From Leptasterias polaris (lineage: Eukaryota > Echinodermata > Asteroidea > Forcipulatida > Asteriidae), in NCBI GenBank assembly GCA_037783415.1, contig JAZGTN010000023.1:64501-128500 (forward strand): a stretch of 64,000 nucleotides of DNA, read 5' to 3'. This document shows positions 12,601-22,380 of the stretch, in pieces. The translations under genes were made by a program, and so were the position numbers. The notes beneath the pieces were generated by a model. That model ran no database searches and was not told the DNA's origin. It saw only the letters and a program-made list of their open reading frames with translations. Each line of letters begins with the position of its first letter. Within the stretch, counting starts at the first letter, position 1.

Positions 12601-15600
12601 CCATGTTCCTACATGTACATGTGTATAACTGAGCACTGTGACCATGACATTTGACATGTTGACATGAAAACAGTCTCAAGTTGCCTTATATCCAGGGTAA
12701 CTCTCAATCAAAGTTTTTGACAAATCACGTATGATGCAGAAAACATGCAAACGCTTATCACTGGGACCTTGACTTTTTACTTCTTGACCTTGAAAGTAAC
12801 CCAAACTTTCCATTCCTCAATTTCAAAGACCACTCTCCCCTCCCCCACCCAAGTTATGAGTCAAAATGTCACTTTTAAACTTTTCAGTATAGAAAGGGAG
12901 AACTTCAAATCTAGTAGAGAGCCTACATGTACGTACATCAGACCATACATTATGTACCTTCATGACCTTGAGTCTTGTGTGCAGGCATAGTGACCCTACA
13001 TGTATCTAAAGTGTTTGAAGGAATTGAGGGCAGAGTCACACAGCTAGTAAAACCTAGTGTGAGAGTGAGAGAGAAGGGTTATGAAGAAAGATTGGGGGAG
13101 CTCAACCTCTTTCTGCTGTAAGTACAAAGAGTGAGAGGGGACATCATTGAAACCTTGAAGATCCTTGATGGATTTCAGGACATAGTATGGACATAGATTT
13201 AACAACAAATACAAAAGCTCTTCAAGAAAAAAAAAGAGTATAAAAGCTCTTAAAGGAAAGGTTAAATAAAGGGCTCAATCGTAGGGTGTCATGGCCGAGT
13301 GGTTTAGATCATCGGATTCAAGTTCTGGTGGTTTCGTCATCAGGGTGTGGGTTCAAGTCCCGGTCGTGACGCTTGTGTCCTTGAGCAAGACACTTTGCTA
13401 TAATTGCTTCTCCTCACCCAGGGGTATAAATGGGTACCTGCGAGGGTAGAGGTTGATATTGTGTTTGAAAAAGCCTTCTGAGCGCCACGACAGCTCGGGC
13501 TGTATACTTCCCAGGGAGCTGAGAAAGATTAAAGGATTGTTATTGGCCCAATGACCAGGACACTAATGTAAAACGCATTGAGACGTTATTGTAAAATGCA
13601 CTATTATAAGAACTGGTTATTATTATGATATTATTATTATCTCAGGAAGCACTTCTTCACATACATGTAGCGAGTAGTAGATAACTGGAACAGCCTCCAA
13701 GCCAGAGTTGTTAATGCTAAGACAACCAATCAGTTCAAAAATATTTTGACAAATATTTTAGTGTCGTGAGTGAAAATGGATGGAGTGTAAACATGCATAC
13801 ATGTAAAAGCCTATAGATACTAAATTCCTATCAAACCTTAAGTTAGAGTGAGTATAAGTGTGATTTGTAAACTGAAACACTTTTTTTACTCAAACATATG
13901 ACTCTCTGTACAGGTGTTTTGGCATTTCAGATCTTTACTACATCACACTCTAATGTGGCGTATCGTGGCCAAGCGGTCAAGTGCACTGGACTCAAGCTCT
14001 AGTGTTTCTGATTTGTAGCAGAGTGTACATGTAGGTTCAAGTCATGGCAAGACACTCAACCATTTTTGCTTCGTCCTCTGGATGGGACGTAGAGCCATTG
14101 GTCCTGTGTGCTGTGTAAATGCACGTAAAAGAACCCACTTACAGTTACACTTATCATTAACCCTCTTGCTGTCTGACCATTCAATACCATTCATTCAATA
14201 CCATTCACTGTGGTTTTGAATGATAGATAAGCTATGCCAGCCTTGCAATATGATACCATGAGGGAATGCATGTACACAGTACACAGTTAGTTCTGTGCAC
14301 AGTTGTGCCACCATACACAACTTTGGCAGTTGAATGGTTTCAAATGGTTGGTCAACTCACTTGAAAATGTTGCGAACAGTAGGAGGGTTAATGATAAGTG
14401 TAAGTGGGTTCTTTTACGTGCATTACACAGCACACAGGACCAATGGCTCTACGTCCCATCCAGAGGACGAAGCAAAAATGGTAGAGTGTGGCTGCTGAAT
14501 GTGCTGTTATTCCTTACAAGGTATTACAAAACTGGGTCTCATAATTCAAAAAATTCAAAAAACTTGTCTGGAAATAAACAATGATAAGCACTTTCAGATG
14601 CCGACAGATAAAGCTCTATAGAAAAACTAGTTATAAAAACATGAATTTAAAAGGATTGCAACACATTACTACCGTTGGAAAGATCCTGTCTTTCTCTTTT
14701 CAACCAGTGTAAACTTGGCTATGGACGGTGAACATGGATAAAACCCTTAGCTTCATTTAGGCCAATATTTTTGGCATGCATGTTTTTGTATATACACTGT
14801 ATGTGTGATCTTGGTAGATTAAAGTCTTCTACAGCATAATTATGGTATAGAGGTGGAGGTTTGAGCAAAATGACTGAAGTTACCTATGGTAAAGAAAGGA
14901 TTGAACAAACTGAGGATAACTTGTAATTTGTAATAAAAATAACAATGTGTGCTTTTTCTGACAGTTTTTCCTTGATATACAAAAATTCATACCTGGTCAA
15001 GTTTTTCTCCCAGTCTTCATCAGAATGTTCCTCAGCTGTGCTGGAACGAGCAAAGTTTACATGTCTCTCACATTCATTCATAACAGAGTGCGCCCTGCCA
15101 CTATCGTATGGTACAGCATTGGCCTGATATGGGGTTAACACATCAACTCGAACATCCGGCTCTCTAAACAGACAATAAATTACGCACAGTGTTTATTGAA
15201 GTTCTGCATAATATACAAGAAGTGTGTTACTTGATTGTAAACAAGTCTACCGCAGTATCAAAAGAAAAGTTCTTTGCTCCTGCAAAATCATGCAGTGAGT
15301 ACCTACATAAACTTGATTGGTCCAAAAAAAGATCTTTGGATAAAAACACTTTAAAAAATCAAAACAAGATTTTGATTGGATAAAAATATTTTTTTAAATC
15401 TAAAATCAAGCAACAAAAATTTAATATGTGCTTTGTTTGTAGTAGTAGTAGTTCTTCATTCCTTACATACATGTGTGTAGTATAAATTTAAAATACCGTA
15501 AAATTTCAATGTTTCAGCAGACCAACACACTGTGATTGTGTCATTTGTGGTCTCTGCAACGAACACCAACAGATATCTGTTTTTGTCCAATTGTTGTATT

Positions 15601-15946
15601 TTAAAGAATTCTGTGGAGATTGTCTAATAAACAAACAAACAAACAAAAATACATATTTGTACATATAATGAAACAAAATTCAACACATATTCAGTAAAAA
15701 TTTAACTTACATGACATTCTGCCTGTCTTGTCGTAACCTTAGTGTCCTTGGAACAAATAACATCCGTGCTGGTTTAGCATGGCTTGCATCTGGATGGGCA
15801 CTCCATGACTTAGAGTAACAATGATCTAGATGAACCAAGTCCAACTCCCTATCCCTTGCAGATAGCTGATACAGGAATGAAGACATAGTGCGAGCTCTCT
15901 GACTAGGGTCTGTACCACTATTGGCCATTCTGGCACTGTATGCCAT
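470..15946 (-). CDS. KANSL3: KANSL3 (NSL complex subunit 3), 12 exons, 3' part missing
   Basis: KANSL3 is a subunit of the nuclear NSL complex, which contains the MOF/KAT8 acetyltransferase and acetylates histone H4 at active promoters. I recognise it from family hallmarks across successive exons: [22 protein letters not shown] near the N-terminus, [66 protein letters not shown] and [12 protein letters not shown]. The spliced exons are 15711-15946, 14993-15163, 12021-12111, 10813-10896, 6469-6570, 5020-5157, 3588-3806, 2238-2309, 1861-1935, 1491-1712, 1080-1295 and 470-629. All have AG acceptors and GT donors and keep phase, giving 1786 nt (595 codons plus 1 nt). Human KANSL3 has about 900 residues, so the Ser/Thr-rich C-terminal part lies off the left edge. 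The chosen ATG at 15946 is just downstream of an acceptor AG (15954-15955), so a 5' UTR exon probably lies farther right. The ATG at 15928 is an alternative start. Confidence 0.95.
1080..1295 (-). CDS. KANSL3: KANSL3 exon K
   Basis: A 216-nt exon that begins [12 protein letters not shown], the last helix of the hydrolase fold. It then turns charged and low-complexity ([20 protein letters not shown]), followed by [17 protein letters not shown]. The Lys/Arg-rich part marks the start of the disordered C-terminal region and resembles a nuclear localisation signal. Acceptor ACCATCAG, donor GTAGATATG from 1079. Confidence 0.92.
1491..1712 (-). CDS. KANSL3: KANSL3 exon J (C-terminal half of hydrolase core)
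   Basis: A 222-nt exon: [83 protein letters not shown] is the strand that bears the acid-residue loop in active hydrolases. GGADEHL is the loop that bears the catalytic His, with the His codon at 1560-1562. Acceptor TTGTGCAG, donor GTAAACC from 1490. Confidence 0.95.
1861..1935 (-). CDS. KANSL3: KANSL3 exon I
   Basis: A 75-nt exon: [20 protein letters not shown] then NGARG. It carries the core strand after the nucleophile helix (AVVCLGFP) and the NG.RG turn that leads to the next exon. Acceptor TGTAG, donor GTAAGTCAC from 1860. Confidence 0.94.
2238..2309 (-). CDS. KANSL3: KANSL3 exon H (nucleophile elbow, G-W-S-V-G)
   Basis: A 72-nt exon: [20 protein letters not shown] then IACH. The segment [12 protein letters not shown] is the strand-turn-helix of the alpha/beta-hydrolase nucleophile elbow and is a complete GXSXG, with the Ser codon at 2262-2264. 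As I recall it, the human protein has Asn at this position. Acceptor CCAG, donor GTAAGTT from 2237. Phase 0 at both ends. Confidence 0.94.
3166..3302. repeat. Short foldback MITE in KANSL3 intron
   Basis: Two imperfect inverted arms, starting TTATCACACA on the left and ending TGTGTGATAA on the right. They share the inner blocks TGCGTCCCATATC / GATATGGGACGCA and GAATACGGA / TCCGTATTC. The whole unit is about 137 bp with a loop of about 25 bp. It lies between exons H and G. Confidence 0.65.
3588..3806 (-). CDS. KANSL3: KANSL3 exon G (start of alpha/beta-hydrolase core)
   Basis: A 219-nt exon: [58 protein letters not shown]. It supplies the first core strands ([17 protein letters not shown]) and the helix before the nucleophile elbow. 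Acceptor TTTAG at 3807-3811, donor GTAAGTG from 3587. Phase 0 at both ends. Confidence 0.95.
5020..5157 (-). CDS. KANSL3: KANSL3 exon F
   Basis: A 138-nt exon: [46 protein letters not shown]. The [15 protein letters not shown] block is one of the most conserved strings of the family and leads into the hydrolase core. Acceptor CTAAG, donor GTAAAT from 5019. The 18-bp tandem array starts only about 50 bp upstream of this exon in transcript orientation. Confidence 0.94.
5206..6304. repeat. 18-bp tandem array, about 60 units
   Basis: The unit is approximately GGGAATCATTATAGGATA with variants GTGAAGC and GACA. It repeats every 18 bp for about 1.1 kb in the intron between KANSL3 exons E and F. Because 18 is a multiple of 3 and the unit lacks stops in two frames, both strands look like long proteins of hexapeptide repeats (KHYRTG-like forward, PYSIML-like reverse). 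There is no sign of a real gene: no non-repeat protein part and no splice logic. Confidence 0.9.
6469..6570 (-). CDS. KANSL3: KANSL3 exon E
   Basis: A 102-nt exon: [20 protein letters not shown] then [14 protein letters not shown], matching the family segment KL.QWLH..L...L....L..YLD.LQTLK.K. The acceptor is TTTTGCAG and is preceded, within about 20 bp, by a (TA)n microsatellite at 6582-6604 that forms part of the branch/pyrimidine region. The donor GTATCG begins at 6468. Confidence 0.93.
7720..8980 (+). mobile_element. Helentron-like element copy H0 with nested MITE
   Basis: The left end is TAGGTGTTCGG and the right end is CCGAACACC followed by a hairpin and CTAG. The final CTAG (8977-8980) is followed by TT. 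The body shares strings with the 18.7-25.7 kb cluster (GACGTCATCAGGTGTC-like, ACTTCCCAAGC-like) and, more closely, with the copy at about 39-40 kb. A degenerate TTAA-type MITE (8491-8880) sits inside it. No coding capacity is seen, so it is non-autonomous. Confidence 0.6.
8491..8880. mobile_element. Degenerate TTAA-type MITE nested in H0
   Basis: The terminal inverted repeats resemble those of the two better copies at 16.6 and 26.1 kb: GTATACGTTTGGTAATT on the left and ATTACCAAACGTATAC on the right, with ACCAAGTAAGTTTTTAT just inside the right end. The interior has diverged. Confidence 0.6.
8981..10260 (-). pseudogene. Non-LTR retrotransposon fragment (3' end of RT ORF and tail)
   Basis: The minus strand encodes broken pieces of a LINE reverse transcriptase C-terminal region in successive frames. 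[12 protein letters not shown] and [11 protein letters not shown] come first, then [20 protein letters not shown] with [13 protein letters not shown], and finally [18 protein letters not shown]. These follow the usual order seen in CR1/L2/jockey-like elements. Frame changes and stops (including in the 10.0-10.2 kb segment) show it is dead. The 3' end is an (AAT)n tail at 8981-9010, typical of target-primed insertion. It is 5' truncated and sits in a KANSL3 intron. Confidence 0.8.
10425..10640. repeat. 54-bp tandem repeat, 4 copies
   Basis: Four units start at 10425, 10479, 10533 and 10587 and are essentially identical. Each begins GAGTATATAGGCAGGCC and contains CCACCACTGACGTCACAAG, hence one palindromic TGACGTCA (CRE-type) octamer per unit. 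The array lies in a KANSL3 intron. Confidence 0.95.
10813..10896 (-). CDS. KANSL3: KANSL3 exon D
   Basis: An 84-nt, 28-codon exon: [20 protein letters not shown] then RTLASIGW. It has an acceptor TTTAG and a donor GTAAGTGGG. The family pattern NEPVLRR...DKCA.(K/R)VR..LAS..W is fully visible. The 54-bp tandem array at 10425-10640 lies only about 170 bp downstream, in the following intron. Confidence 0.93.
12021..12111 (-). CDS. KANSL3: KANSL3 exon C
   Basis: Reads [19 protein letters not shown] followed by [11 protein letters not shown]. This corresponds to the conserved helical segment (family pattern GWT..QNKLF.KI...[10 protein letters not shown]) that precedes the hydrolase fold. Acceptor TTTTAG, donor GTGAGT. 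It is 91 nt long and too short to stand out as an open frame, so it was found by following the family alignment. Confidence 0.93.
13285..13642 (+). mobile_element. tRNA-derived SINE (copy 1)
   Basis: The 5' head resembles a class II (Leu/Ser-like) tRNA gene, with an A-box-like ATGGCCGAGTGGTT and a B-box-like GGTTCAAGTCCC. It is followed by the common body GCAAGACACTTTGCTATAATTG and a tail of TTATTATTAT units. RNA polymerase III transcription would use these boxes. It lies between KANSL3 exons B and C. Confidence 0.8.
13957..14165 (+). mobile_element. tRNA-derived SINE (copy 2, 3'-truncated)
   Basis: The head is CGTGGCCAAGCGGTCAAG, followed by a B-box-like GGTTCAAGTCATGG. The body GCTTCGTCCTCTGGATGGGA and GTAAAAGAACCCACTTA matches the full copy at 44.7 kb. 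It lacks the 3' tail and is followed by an inverted partial copy. Confidence 0.75.
14395..14486 (-). mobile_element. SINE body fragment, inverted relative to copy 2
   Basis: Reverse complement of the body of the copy at 13957-14165, including TGGGTTCTTTTACGTGCAT and ACGTCCCATCCAGAGGACG. Together the two form an inverted repeat with arms of about 90 bp and a spacer of about 235 bp. Confidence 0.75.
14993..15163 (-). CDS. KANSL3: KANSL3 exon B
   Basis: Encodes [20 protein letters not shown], then [15 protein letters not shown] and [10 protein letters not shown]. The acceptor follows a TTTAG at 15164-15168 and the donor is GTATGA from 14992. The first base completes the split codon of exon A and the last two bases leave phase 2, which matches exon C. 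Confidence 0.93.
15711..15946 (-). CDS. KANSL3: KANSL3 exon A (first coding exon)
   Basis: Starts [17 protein letters not shown] and continues with [20 protein letters not shown] and [19 protein letters not shown], the conserved N-terminal signature of the family. The donor GTAAGT begins at 15710. The exon ends two bases into a codon (phase 2). A pyrimidine-rich acceptor tract lies directly upstream of the ATG (AG at 15954-15955), which implies that this exon is preceded by a non-coding exon. Confidence 0.93.
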
Positions 15947-16025
15947 GTCTTTACTGAACACAACACAACACAAGAAACAAACCTTGTGTATTACTGAAAC
16001 AAGAAAAACATTTTTCAAAACCATT

Positions 16026-16599
16026 ATTATGGGTGCCTATAAATGGACAAATTAATAAGAAACACTTCAATTAGCCATTGTAACTAAATAATAAGTTTTT
16101 TTTACAGATCCTTCCTAACATGACATGAAACCAAGTCATCTGAGTGACCTTTCCTTCTTTCCACCTTGTCCGCAACTTCAATTTGAAGCAATTTAATAAT
16201 AATCATTTAATCATAATAGGGCAGGTCCAAGCTAATGTCCCCCTAGTGGCAAAATTTCATCTTTTATCAAAAACAGGTGTCATTTTGAAGCTAATTAATT
16301 GAAGTTTATGATTCTAAAAAAAAAAATGGGGGAAAAAGACATCGTTAATGAATGCCAAGGTCAACAATCACTTAATTATTTGTTGACCGTGACGTACGGG
16401 ACATATTTAAATTAGATGTGGGGTAAGAGTGATGCAAGGACAAATTTCTTAAATAGTGGGGAACTTAAAAATCAAGAGTAGTAACACTAAAAAAGAAATT
16501 CACCTTGGTCAACTACATGTAATTATGTATATGCAAATTAGGCTCCGTCATAGCATGACATGTCCCGTACGTCACAAATTGACTTGCAGTTTTTTAATT
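16026..16599. other. Upstream of KANSL3; no gene; inverted GTGACGTACGGGACAT motifs
   Basis: AT-rich, no exon recognised. It may hold the KANSL3 promoter and 5' UTR exon but I cannot place them. It contains GTGACGTACGGGACAT at 16389-16404 and its exact reverse complement at 16560-16575, suggesting the ends of a small inverted-repeat element. Confidence 0.5.
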
Positions 16600-16975
16600 T
16601 TAAAGGCACTGTACACGTTTGGTAATTACTCAAAATATATATTAGCATAAAAACTTACTTGGTAACGAGCAACGGAGAGCTGTTGATAGTATAAAACATT
16701 GTGAGAAACGACTCCCTCTGAAGTAACGTAGTTTTTGAGAAAGAGGTAATTTCTCACTAAAATAATAAAAGACTTCTGGCCAGAAGCCTTTTATTCCTAT
16801 CTGAAAGCACACTAATTTGTACAACAAGGGTGTTTTTTCTTTCATCATTTTCTTGCAACTTCAATGACCAATTCAGCCCAAATTTTCACAGGCTTGTTAT
16901 TTTATGCATATGTTGGGATGCACCAAGTGTGAATACTGGTCTTTGACAATTACAAAGCGTGTTCAGGGCCTTTAA
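16600..16975. mobile_element. TTAA-flanked MITE (piggyBac-like), copy 1
   Basis: A 376-bp element bounded by TTAA on both sides, with inverted ends AAAGGCACTGTACACG and GTGTTCAGGGCCTTT. It contains ACCAAGTAAG on the reverse strand and a central palindrome CTTCTGGCCAGAAG. An inverted, better preserved copy lies at 26055-26430. TTAA target duplication is characteristic of the piggyBac superfamily. An open frame on the minus strand is a by-product of the repeat. Confidence 0.8.
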
Positions 16976-18752
16976 CATAGAAAGAAGTAACATTTGAAAA
17001 AGATACTTTATGAAGTTCTAATTTATGTTAAGCCCCAACTAGGGCTAGGCATACAACAAATTAATTACTACTGAATCTCATTAAAAATCTTAGGTAATGA
17101 ATGTGATGTACGGGACATGCATAGTGCATTCTAAAAGGCCCAAAGATGAGGCACCCCTTGTTAATTTTTTTCCATGTTGGTACTTCCCTTTTAAACAATT
17201 TAGTGTTTGTTTCCACACATTTTTTCTTTGATAACTAATCTCTAATCAGTGCTAATGGTAGAATCCATCTGGCCAAGCTGGTTGGAGGCCATGCTGGCTA
17301 GAACCCATGCCTTTCTGGTATGATCATTGACCATGTACTTTTGAAACACATGAAACCTACCAGAACTACAAATCAACTGTCAACTGTTCAACTGTTCTCC
17401 TTTGTCAGCTGTGAAGATGCATTTTACAAACTGCAAGATGCACCTACATGTACTCCCATCTTACTCTCAAGATCTACAACCATGACACTGACAGAAGATG
17501 ACTTCAAAGATGTTGAGAACATTTTTTAAAGTGAAGTATGTGTTATTATTATGTCACTTTGAAAATATCCTCAACAGTTTTAAAGTCATCATCTTATGTA
17601 CTTCAGCACATACATGTAGGCCTATTCTGTTAAAACTGGAGTGAGAACAAAGATTGTGTTAAGTATTAAAAGCATCTTGTGGCATACAACATGTAGCACA
17701 TACATTGTACCTTGGACACAGACTGTACACTTCCGCGACAAGACCCCCCCCCCCCCCCCCCCCGAAACAAATAATAACAATAAAAAACAAACAAATAAAT
17801 AAACACAAAATAGAAATGATAAACTTACAACTAGCTCTACAATAACATTTGTTAAAGTTTCCATCATATAAATGTTCTCCTTAACCCTAACTCCCAAAGC
17901 GTTTTTACTAGAATCCATCCCTAACCCAACACATTCCAACAGCTTATACTACCATGAGATGGGAACTGTACCCAATCTTAGGGGGATGATACACAACCTA
18001 ACAAACTCCAACAGGCCTTTTTTGTTTGATTTTGTTGGAGTGTGTACACTTGGTGCAAAATTTCATCAGTGAAATCACACAGTACCTACATGTAACGTAA
18101 CATAATCAAACAACTATTTTTACACTATTTTTTTTATGAAAAAATAAAGTGTACAATTACTTTTTGAAAATACCTATAATGGTAGAGTCCATCCACCTGC
18201 CTTATGCATTGTTTGTTACAAAGTAAACATTATGTAAGACCTATGGCAAGAAAAAAGGACAAGCACATAAATCCTGTACTACCACCATGTACATGTACAT
18301 TTCACACATCCACCATACCCACTCAATCAAATTCCAACACCATTACTTGGCAGCAAGGATACACAATCCCACAGAATCAAACACCCAATCCTAACTTCAC
18401 TGTACTTAACCTAACAAAATTAAACACTTTGCCCTGTTTGAATTTGTAGGGTTAGGGATTGTTAGGGTTAGAATATTGTCATTTTATGTCAAATATTGTA
18501 AAAGAAATAGCAAAAAATGAGTGTATTTCACCAATGGAAAAAATGTCCCGTACGTCACAGCTGTCCCATACTTCACGGTGTGGAAGTTCAGATTTCTGGC
18601 TACTACGTAAAAAGGACTTGATATATTTGTACAACAATTTGCCATTAGTAAGTCAGATATACACGTATACAGTATAATTACAGTTTATTGAGATAACTAC
18701 ATTTGTACACTCTTGGTACTTTCAGAGCATTTTGCACGCGAACTTGGTTTTT
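16976..18752. other. Repeat-rich spacer without a gene
   Basis: No supportable exon. It contains a 20-base poly-C run at 17744-17763, further copies of the GTGACGTACGGGACAT motif (17103-17118 with one change, inverted at 18543-18558 and degenerate at 18561-18576), and CCCTAAC-rich patches near 17.88 and 18.4 kb. Confidence 0.5.
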
Positions 18753-20118
18753 TAGGTGTTCGGGCACTCCGCCCGGAACACCTCTTGTTTTTGTTCCGTT
18801 TTTTTTTCTTTCTTACTTTTTAGGTGTTCGGACAAAAGTCCGAATACCTCTTCGTTTTTTTTTTTTTTTAGGTGTTCGGAGCGGAGCGTAGCTCCAAACA
18901 CCTCTTGTTAGGTGTTCGGAGCGGAGCGTAGCTCCGAACACCTCTTGTTATTGTTCGTTTTTTTTTTTTACTTCTTCAGATTCTTCTTCTCTTCGCCGCT
19001 TGTCCGCTAACAAAAGCACACTTCCCAAGCTCATATAAACTTGAAATTTTTACCATAGTTAGATAACCATTAGGAGACGAAACCGTTTCATTTACGTCAT
19101 GATGACGTCATCAGGTGTCAAATTACAAGGTTTTTAGAAGAAGAAAAAAATTAATCTTTGAAATTCTGTAACAAATCACATTTAAGAGACCGGCGGTTGT
19201 TTTATGCGGGATCATACTTAGGTCATATAGGTCTTTATTTTTTGTCGTGTGCGTGACCTCACATGACCTCTACTTCCGGTCGAAACAGGAAGAAACCGGA
19301 AGTGCCTTGTAATTTAAAAGTGGCACACTTTTTGAAGTTTTTTTAAACGGTGTTATATTCGAGCAAGAGTCTGGTTTAAAAAAATAAGACAAGTGACGTC
19401 ATAAAAGTCAAGAGCGCCCTCTAGCGGCAGGTTGAAAACAATTAAAAATACACTTTTACTAGATGTCTGTGGCGAAGTTTATGATAATCGTTTCAAAATT
19501 GGTATACATAATGACCTTCATGCAGACAACATATGTGTGAATTTTTAGATTGATGATGTCATCATGTGTCACGTGGTATCGCATTAAAGGTTTACTTTTT
19601 GAAGCTGTGTATCTACAAAACCACAAGTTTGACTGAGTTGAAACTTGGCATGTTGATAGACAGTTATATTGACTACTTAAAGCTAGAGTGACGACTTGAT
19701 GACGTCATCAAATTTTTTTTTACAAATTTTAGAAATATTGACCAATTGGTACATATCTTCAGTACAAAGCAAGCTATAGTCAAATTTCATTTTGCATGAG
19801 ACTTGGAAGGTCCAACAAGGATATAACGTGGAGTGACGTTTTCACGACGTCATCGATTTTCATCTTATGTCACCACCAAGGTAGTGTTTTACAAGATCTA
19901 TATGTACAGAACAACTTTGGTGATCAAATGGAAACTTTGCATGTACTCAAGCTGGGATGTGTTACATCCAAAAAGTTTGGTCAAATCTTTAGAACCACCA
20001 TTCTAAAGACTCTATAGAAGTACACAATATTTAATACACAGACATGTTTATAACATTTCTTTGAAACACGAGGTCACACCGAACACCTTTTTTGTTTCCA
20101 ACAAAAAATTATGTCTAG
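18753..20118 (+). mobile_element. Helentron-like element copy H1
   Basis: Begins with several tandem 5' hairpin modules (AGGTGTTCGG ... CCGAACACC, at 18754, 18822, 18869 and 18910), separated by T runs. It ends CCGAACACC, a TTTTTTGTT/AACAAAAAA hairpin, TTATGT and CTAG (20115-20118) followed by TT. The body contains repeated GATGACGTCATC motifs and AGAGCGCCCTCTAGCGGCAG. A 73-codon open frame at 19796 recurs in the related copies but has no recognisable domain and no start context. I treat it as an artefact of copy similarity. Confidence 0.65.
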
Positions 20119-20144
20119 TTATTGTTTTTTTCTTTCTTTTTTTT

Positions 20145-21419
20145 TAGGTGTTCGGAGCGGAGCGTAGCTCCGAACACCTCTTCTTATTGTTCGTTTTTTT
20201 TTTTAGGTGTTCGGAGCGGAGCGTAGCTCCGAACACCGCTTGTTATTGTTCGTTTTTTTTTTTTTTTTTTACTTCTTATTCTTCTTCTTCTCTCCGTCCC
20301 TTGTCCGCTAACAAAAGCACACTTCCCAAGCTTATATAAACCTGAAATTTTTACCATAGTTAGATAACCATTAGGAGACGAAACCGTTTGTTTTACGTCA
20401 TGATGACGTCATCAGGTGTCAAGTTACAAGGTTTTTAAAATTAAAAAATTTAATCTTTGAAAATCCATATCAAATCAAGATGAAGAGACCGTCGGTTACT
20501 TTTTGCGGGATTATATAGAGGTAATATGGGTCTTCATTTTGTTTTTTTTGCGTGACATGACTTGACCTCTACTTCCGGTCGAAACAGGAAGAAACAGGAA
20601 GTGCCTTGTAATTTAAAAGTGGCACACTTTTTGAATTTTGTTTAAACAATGTTATAGTCGAGCAAGAGTCTAGTTTAAAAAAATAAGACAAGTGACGTCA
20701 TAAAAGTCAAGAGCGCCCTCTAGCGGCAGGTTGAAAACAATTAAAAATACCCTTTTACTAGATGTCTGTGGCGAAGTTTATGATAATCGTTTCAAAATTG
20801 GTATACATAATGACCTTCTTGCAGACAACATATGTGTGAATTTTTAGATTGATGACGTCATTATGTGTCACGTGGTATCGCATTAAAGGTTTACTTTTTG
20901 AAGCTGTGTATCTACAAAACCAAAAGTTTGACTGAGTTGAAACTTGGCATGTTGATAGACAGTTATATTGACTACTTAAAGCTAGAGTGACGACTTGATG
21001 ACGTCATTACATTTTTGTTTACAAATTTTAGAAATTTTGACCAATTGGTACATATCTTCAGTACAAAGCAAGCTATAGTCAAATTTCATTTTGCATGAGA
21101 CTTGGAAGGTCCTACAAGGATATAACGTGGAGTGACGTTTTCACGACGTCATCGATTTTCATGTTATGTCACCACCAAGGTAGTGTTTTACAAGATCTAT
21201 ATGTACAGAACAACTTTGGTGATCAAATGGAAACTTTGCATGTACTCAAGCTGGGATGTGTTACATCCAAAAAGTTTGGTCAAATCTTTAGAACCACCAT
21301 TCTAAAGACTCTATAGAAGTATACAATATTTAATACACAGACATGTTTATAACATTTCTTTGAAATACGAGGTCACACCGAACACCTCTTTTTTGTTTCC
21401 AACAAAAAATTATGTCTAG
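20145..21419 (+). mobile_element. Helentron-like element copy H2
   Basis: Same family as H1, arranged head to tail, with 5' hairpin modules at 20146 and 20203 and terminal CTAG at 21416-21419 followed by TT. It is very similar to H1 over its whole body, so the duplication looks recent. Confidence 0.65.
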
Positions 21420-22380
21420 TTTTTTACTTCGTCTTCTTCTTAGAGGTAATATGGGTCTTCATTTTTTATTGTGTGCATGACCTGACTTGACCTCTACTTC
21501 CGGTCGAAACAGGAAGAAACAGGAAGAAACAGGAAGTGCTTTGTAATTTAAAAGTTTTTGTTAACGGTGTTATAGTCGAGCAAGAGTCTGGTTTAACAAA
21601 ATAAGACAAGTGACGTCATAAAAGTCAAGAGCGCCCTCTAGCGGCAGGTTGAAAACAATTAAAAATACACTTTTACTAGATGTTTTACTAGATGTCTGTG
21701 GCGAAGTTTATGATAATCGTTTCGAAATTGGTATACATAATGACCTTCATGCAGACAACATATGTGTGAAGTTTTAGATTGATGACGTCATCGTGTGTCA
21801 CGTGGTATTGCCTTAAAGGTTTACTTTTTGAAGCCGTGTATTTACAAAACCACAAGTTCGACTGAGTTGAAACTTGGCATGTTGAAAGACAGTGATATTG
21901 ACTATGTAAATCTAAAGAAACAACATGATGACGTCATTCCTTTTTTTAATACAAATATTTGAAATATTGACCAATTATTACGGGTATTTATTGACCCGCT
22001 GTTAAACCACGGGATACACACACACTATGTGACCTAAACTGGTGGGCAAATCAACCACAAGGTTCAAAGTCCAATAAACAAGCTTGTGGTCTAGTCTCTG
22101 TTCAAGGTTCGCGCAACCTGCTTTTGACAACACGCTTTGTTAGTCTCTAAAACAGCCGTCCATGCAAACCTCGTTAACAAACAAATGCTAGGCTTTTGAA
22201 ACTTGAAAGGTAATGAATTTATAAAATATGAAGTGATGACGTCTGCATGACATCATCAATTTTCAAGTTATATTACCACCAAGGTAGTGTTTTACAAGAT
22301 CTAATACGTACAGAACAACTTTGGCATTTAGGCTGGGCTGGGATGTATTTAGGCTGGGATGTGTTACATCAGCGCTGCCT
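21420..22380 (+). mobile_element. Helentron-like copy H3, truncated and interrupted
   Basis: Starts directly after the CTAG of H2 without the 5' hairpin. It contains the GAAACAGGAAGAAACAGGAAG block with an extra repeat and a small local duplication of TTTTACTAGATGT. It is interrupted from about 21978 to 22199 by unrelated sequence and loses similarity near 22380. No 3' hairpin or CTAG is present. Confidence 0.55.
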
